Shown here one piece after another: positions 24,970 through 28,826 of a stretch of 28,826 nucleotides of DNA. Below the pieces are notes generated by a model, which was not told where the DNA came from, made no database searches, and saw only the letters and a list, made by a program, of their open reading frames with translations. Each line of letters starts with the position of its first letter. The stretch's first letter is position 1. Location: NCBI GenBank assembly GCA_934256705.1, contig CAKQPF010000046.1, forward strand, positions 1 through 28,826. Reading direction: 5' to 3'. The stretch is from an uncultured Prevotella sp. (GTDB taxonomy: Bacteria; Bacteroidota; Bacteroidia; Bacteroidales; Bacteroidaceae). A program made the position numbers and the translations under genes.

Positions 24970-27900
24970 ATGAATAAAAAGATCAAAAAAGTCCTCGTAC
25001 TCGGTTCCGGTGCCCTTAAAATCGGACAGGCAGGCGAATTTGACTACTCTGGTAGCCAGGCTCTCAAGGCTCTTCGCGAAGAAGGTATCAGCAGCGTGCT
25101 CGTTAATCCTAACGTCGCTACTATCCAGACAAGTGAAGGTATCGCTGACAAGGTCTATTTTCTCCCTGTAACTGAGTATTTCATCACAGAAATCATCAAG
25201 AAAGAACGTCCTGACGGCATTCTCCTTGCATGGGGTGGACAGACTGCACTCAACTGCGGTACCGCTCTATACAAGAATGGTGTCTTCGAAAAGTACGGCG
25301 TTGAAGTACTGGGTACAAGTGTTGAAGCTATCATGAACACCGAGGATCGCGACCTCTTCGTTCATGAACTCAATAAGGTTGACCTCAAGGTTCCGGTTTC
25401 CCAGGCTTGTGAAACCATGGAGGATGCCGTGGCAGCTGCCCGCAAGATTGGCTTCCCTATCATGATTCGCTCCGCTTATGCACTCGGTGGCCTTGGCTCT
25501 GGTGTATGTAAGGACGAGAAGGAATTCAGGGAAATTGCTGAGTCTGCATTCACTTTCGCTCCACAGGTTCTCGTGGAAGAGTCACTGAAAGGATGGAAAG
25601 AGATAGAATTTGAGGTGATTCGTGACGCTAACGACCATTGCTTCACTGTGGCTTCTATGGAAAACTTCGACCCGCTCGGCATCCATACCGGTGAGTCCAT
25701 CGTTGTTGCGCCTACCTGCTCTCTTACTGACGAACAGGTGAAGATGCTCCAGGAAATTGCTGTCAAGTGCGTACGCCACCTCAAGATTGTAGGTGAATGT
25801 AACATCCAGTATGCTTTCAACGCTGAGACCAACGACTATCGTATCATCGAAATCAACGCTCGTCTCTCCCGTTCTTCTGCTCTTGCATCAAAGGCTACTG
25901 GTTATCCTCTCGCTTTCGTTGCCGCAAAGATTGCTCTCGGCTACACTCTCGACCAGATAGGAGAAATGGGCACGACAAACTCTGCTTACGTTGCTCCTTC
26001 CCTCGACTATATGATCTGCAAGATTCCTCGCTGGGACCTCACCAAGTTTGCAGGCGTTAGCCACAAGTTGGGCTCATCAATGAAGTCTGTAGGTGAAATC
26101 ATGTCCATCGGTCGCTCTTTCGAAGAAATGCTTCAGAAGGGTCTCCGCATGATCGGACAGGGCATGCATGGCTTTGTGGGCAACGACCATACCAAGTTTG
26201 ACAACATCGATGAAGAACTCGCTAATCCTACAGACCTTCGCGTATTCGCTATCGCACAGGCTCTGGAAGAGGGCTACACCATCGAGCGCATCTATGAGCT
26301 TACCAAGATTGACCCTTGGTTTATCGAGCGCATGAAGAACATCGTGGACTTCAAGAAGAAGCTCGAAGGCTACAATTCCCTCGAAGAAATCACTCCAGAG
26401 GTAATGCGTCAGGCTAAGGTTCTCGGTTTCTCTGACTTCCAGATCGCACGTTTCGTAATCAAACCTAAGAGCGGCAACATGGAAAAGGAAAACCTCGCTG
26501 TGCGCTATTACCGCAAACAGCTCGGTATTGTCCCTGCTGTCAAGAGAATACCTACCGTTGCAAGCGAGCATCCTGAACTGACAAACTATCTCTATATGAC
26601 TTATGCAGTGGAAGGAAACGACATCAACTTCTACAAGAACGAGAAGTCTGTCATCGTGCTTGGCTCTGGTGCTTACCGCATCGGTTCCTCTGTAGAGTTC
26701 GACTGGTGCTCTGTCAATGCCATCAATACTGCTCGCAAACTGGGCTATAAGTCAATCATGATCAACTATAACCCTGAGACTGTTTCCACCGACTATGACA
26801 TGTGCGACAGACTTTACTTCGATGAGCTGTCATTCGAGCGTGTTCTCGACGTAATAGACCTCGAATCTCCTCGTGGTGTCATCGTTTCCGTTGGCGGTCA
26901 GATTCCTAACAACCTCGCTATGAAGCTTCATCGTCAGGCAGTGCCTATCCTCGGAACATCTCCTGTAAGCATCGACCGTGCTGAGAATCGTGGTAAGTTC
27001 TCTTCTATGCTTGACCAGCTCGGCATCGACCAGCCTAAGTGGAGCGCTCTCACATCTATGGATGATGTAAGCAAATTCATTGATGAGGTAGGTTATCCAG
27101 TGCTTGTTCGTCCTTCTTACGTACTGTCTGGCGCAGCCATGAACGTATGTCATAACGACGAAGAGCTTAAGCGTTTCCTTGCAGCAGCATCTGAAGTTTC
27201 TAAGGAATATCCAGTTGTTATTTCTCAGTTTATGACTGAAACCAATGAGATAGAGTTCGACGGTGTAGCACAATGTGGTGAAATCGTAGAATACGGTATC
27301 TCTGAGCACGTAGAGTATGCAGGTGTTCACTCTGGTGATGCTACAATGACATTCCCAGCACAGCAGATTTCTTTCGCTACAATGCGTCAGATAAAGAAGA
27401 TTTCACGCGCCATTGCCAAGGAACTCAACATCTCCGGTCCTTTCAACATCCAGTATCTTGCGAAGGGTCGCGACGTAAAGGTTATCGAGTGTAACCTCCG
27501 TGCTTCCCGCTCATTCCCATTCGTCAGCAAGGTGCTCAAGCGCAACTTCATCGAGACTGCTACACGCATCATGCTCGACGCTCCTTATCAGAAGGCTGAG
27601 AAGTCAGTGTTTGACATCGACCGTATGGGCGTGAAGGCAAGCCAGTTCTCATTCAACCGTCTCCAGAATGCTGACCCAGTGCTCGGCGTTGACATGAGTT
27701 CTACTGGTGAAGTGGGATGTATGGGCGACTCTTTCGACGAGGCATTGCTCAATTCTCTCATTGCTACTGGCTACAAGATTCCTTCAAAGGACAAGGGCGT
27801 AATGATTTCTTCCGGCAGTGCAAAGGAGAAAGCATCTATGCTCGATGCTGCTCAGGCTCTGACAAAGGCTGGCTATAAGGTTTACGCCACAAAGGGAACT

Positions 27901-28200
27901 GCCGATTATCTCAATGCCAACGGTGCTAAAGCAACTGCAGTAGGATGGCCTGACGAGGACGGTTCTGACGTTCCTAACGTAATGGATATGATAGCAAACC
28001 ACGAGTTTGACCTCATCGTAAACATTCCAAAGAACCACTCTTCACGCGAGTTGACCAACGGTTACAAGATCCGTCGTGGAGCAATCGACCACAACACCCC
28101 TCTTATGACCAACGCCCGCCTCGCTTCTGCCTTCATCGAAGCCTTCTGCCGCATCGGCATCAAGGACCTTCAGATTAAGGCTTGGCAGGATTATGAGTAA
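24970..28200 (+). CDS. carB: Carbamoyl-phosphate synthase large subunit
   Basis: CarB makes carbamoyl phosphate from bicarbonate, ATP and ammonia passed from CarA, feeding pyrimidine and arginine synthesis. The 1076 residues (E. coli 1073) hold two homologous halves: the first begins VLGSGALKIGQAGEFDYSGS (about 10-29), the second VIVLGSGAYRIGSSVEFDW (about 559-577). Each has an ATP-grasp domain. A C-terminal MGS-like regulatory domain follows (about 935-1076, with ATKGTADYL). The first half matches eukaryotic CPS (CAD-type) wording, such as SLKGWKEIEFEV, GIHTGESIVVAP, VGECNIQYA and IPRWDL, more than E. coli CarB does. carA is not in the window, so the small subunit must lie elsewhere. Confidence 0.96.
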   Translation: MNKKIKKVLVLGSGALKIGQAGEFDYSGSQALKALREEGISSVLVNPNVATIQTSEGIADKVYFLPVTEYFITEIIKKERPDGILLAWGGQTALNCGTALYKNGVFEKYGVEVLGTSVEAIMNTEDRDLFVHELNKVDLKVPVSQACETMEDAVAAARKIGFPIMIRSAYALGGLGSGVCKDEKEFREIAESAFTFAPQVLVEESLKGWKEIEFEVIRDANDHCFTVASMENFDPLGIHTGESIVVAPTCSLTDEQVKMLQEIAVKCVRHLKIVGECNIQYAFNAETNDYRIIEINARLSRSSALASKATGYPLAFVAAKIALGYTLDQIGEMGTTNSAYVAPSLDYMICKIPRWDLTKFAGVSHKLGSSMKSVGEIMSIGRSFEEMLQKGLRMIGQGMHGFVGNDHTKFDNIDEELANPTDLRVFAIAQALEEGYTIERIYELTKIDPWFIERMKNIVDFKKKLEGYNSLEEITPEVMRQAKVLGFSDFQIARFVIKPKSGNMEKENLAVRYYRKQLGIVPAVKRIPTVASEHPELTNYLYMTYAVEGNDINFYKNEKSVIVLGSGAYRIGSSVEFDWCSVNAINTARKLGYKSIMINYNPETVSTDYDMCDRLYFDELSFERVLDVIDLESPRGVIVSVGGQIPNNLAMKLHRQAVPILGTSPVSIDRAENRGKFSSMLDQLGIDQPKWSALTSMDDVSKFIDEVGYPVLVRPSYVLSGAAMNVCHNDEELKRFLAAASEVSKEYPVVISQFMTETNEIEFDGVAQCGEIVEYGISEHVEYAGVHSGDATMTFPAQQISFATMRQIKKISRAIAKELNISGPFNIQYLAKGRDVKVIECNLRASRSFPFVSKVLKRNFIETATRIMLDAPYQKAEKSVFDIDRMGVKASQFSFNRLQNADPVLGVDMSSTGEVGCMGDSFDEALLNSLIATGYKIPSKDKGVMISSGSAKEKASMLDAAQALTKAGYKVYATKGTADYLNANGAKATAVGWPDEDGSDVPNVMDMIANHEFDLIVNIPKNHSSRELTNGYKIRRGAIDHNTPLMTNARLASAFIEAFCRIGIKDLQIKAWQDYE

Positions 28201-28207
28201 GAGATAA

Positions 28208-28289
28208 CCATGCGAAAGCATTGACAACACCATGCAAAAGCATTGACAACATCGTGCAAAAGCATAGTAATCACCCTCTAAAAGTCCCC
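28208..28289. repeat. Tandem array, 22-bp period, after carB
   Basis: Three clear 22-bp units (28208, 28230, 28252) share TGC-AAAAGCAT, followed by a decayed copy (28274-28289, CTCTAAAAG). The first two units differ at one base. Spaced directly after the carB stop and before its terminator, it would be in the carB 3' UTR. Confidence 0.75.
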
Positions 28290-28318
28290 TTTTCTCTCTG
28301 AAAGAAAAGCATTTATAA

Positions 28319-28355
28319 AGACAGCCGGTTTGAGAATTCTCTCAACCGGCTGTCT
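28319..28355. terminator. Terminator of carB, probably bidirectional
   Basis: AGACAGCCGGTT (28319-28330) pairs with AACCGGCTGTCT (28344-28355), and the loop itself contains the palindrome GAGAATTCTC. It lies about 120 nt after the carB stop and suits transcripts from both sides. Confidence 0.75.
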
Positions 28356-28414
28356 ATTTATAGAAATGATAATGACGCACGGAATAAGGCACATCACTCG
28401 AAATGTAAGATGAG

Positions 28415-28441
28415 CAAAAGTATTAACGACCGTTTAAAAAG
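28415..28441 (-). promoter_or_regulatory. Possible leftward promoter or shared motif
   Basis: The minus strand reads TACTTTTG (28415-28422), a TAnnTTTG match, but no TTTG stands at the right distance. The same block (AAAAGTATTAAC, then CGTT and A-run) occurs at 158-182. No gene follows before the carB terminator. Confidence 0.25.
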
Positions 28442-28542
28442 TCACATATAAAGGGCTCTAATCAAGAAAGTATTTTTTGTAAACACTCTAAAGAAAGAGA
28501 AAAAAATGCTTTGTGCTTAATTTATATCATTGCCTTACATTT

Positions 28543-28826
28543 TCACATAGGACAGGAAGAATTCCATGTTTTTGGTAATCTGACTAAATCCAACCCCGAA
28601 TCAGTCATTAAAAATGACGAGATTCTTTCCAATGACAGATTTGGGATAAATAATAAGGAGGCACGGAGTTTTAATGTATCATTGCATGTTTGAATATCAG
28701 AATCCTGATAATCCACCTGTATATAATCAGAATTATCATTATTTATTCGTTTAGTAATGTGTAAATAATAACTTCCGTAGTTTTCTGCGGTTAAGAGCAA
28801 CATTTGACGAGATAGTTCCATTTGGA
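28543..28826 (-). CDS. Possible C-terminal end of an unrecognised protein, cut by window edge
   Basis: A minus-strand frame is open from the right edge to a stop at 28543 (about 94 codons), which is long for AT-rich non-coding DNA. It is fairly hydrophilic, with no motif or membrane segment I recognise. The start is not known; an in-frame ATG at 28821 may be internal. It might equally be a chance frame. The remainder of 28356-28542 holds nothing I can name. Confidence 0.3.
   Translation of the reverse strand, partial: QMELSRQMLLLTAENYGSYYLHITKRINNDNSDYIQVDYQDSDIQTCNDTLKLRASLLFIPNLSLERISSFLMTDSGLDLVRLPKTWNSSCPM

Noticed and set aside
28511..28693. 60-codon plus-strand frame at the right end
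   Set aside because: Short, no features, and overlaps a longer opposite frame open to the window edge.

Overview
The window looks like a chromosomal segment of a Bacteroidales bacterium, most likely Prevotella/Segatella or a close relative. Evidence: a complex I operon with fused nuoCD and no nuoE/F/G, a Rho factor with a long charged N-terminal insertion, a short SerA with the serC-serA gene order, and repeated matches to the Bacteroidetes promoter consensus (TTTG, 19-20 nt, TAnnTTTG). No plasmid, phage, transposase, CRISPR array, tRNA or rRNA was recognised. The genus is an inference from protein style, not from a database match.

Layout. Positions 1-786 hold no convincing gene, but contain a ~100-bp imperfect inverted repeat (245-618) and the terminator of the nuo operon. 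Positions 787-11278 (minus strand) are a ten-gene complex I operon, nuoA-B-CD-H-I-J-K-L-M-N. Positions 11475-12938 (minus) hold a secreted GH28-family protein without neighbouring SusCD genes. Positions 13064-14772 (minus) are kdsA-kdsD, for Kdo synthesis. Positions 14960-17552 (minus) are nrdD-nrdG, the anaerobic ribonucleotide reductase and its activase, behind a leader with a 15-bp repeated palindromic element. Positions 17776-18490 are gene-free and contain a 22-bp-period tandem array. Positions 18578-21843 (minus) carry menA, serC and serA. At 21863-21898 two divergent promoters are interlocked; the rightward one serves an HD-domain protein (21971-22609). rho (22772-24766) and carB (24970-28200) follow on the plus strand, each with its own promoter and terminator. 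After carB comes a second 22-bp-period array, a bidirectional terminator and a possible gene end running in from the right edge.

How the genes fit together. The content is mostly housekeeping for an anaerobe: a membrane proton pump that probably takes electrons from a carrier other than NADH, menaquinone prenylation (MenA) supplying its likely acceptor, oxygen-sensitive deoxynucleotide synthesis, LPS core sugar synthesis, serine synthesis, and carbamoyl phosphate for pyrimidines and arginine. I do not see a clearly new multi-gene system. The points most worth a second look are a NuoM lacking the TM7 lysine, a SerA with lysine where the catalytic histidine is expected, a GH28 protein lacking the GHG motif, a eukaryote-like CarB, the interlocked menA/HD promoters, the nrdD leader repeat, the serA leader, the rho leader and disordered domain, and two related 22-bp intergenic arrays.
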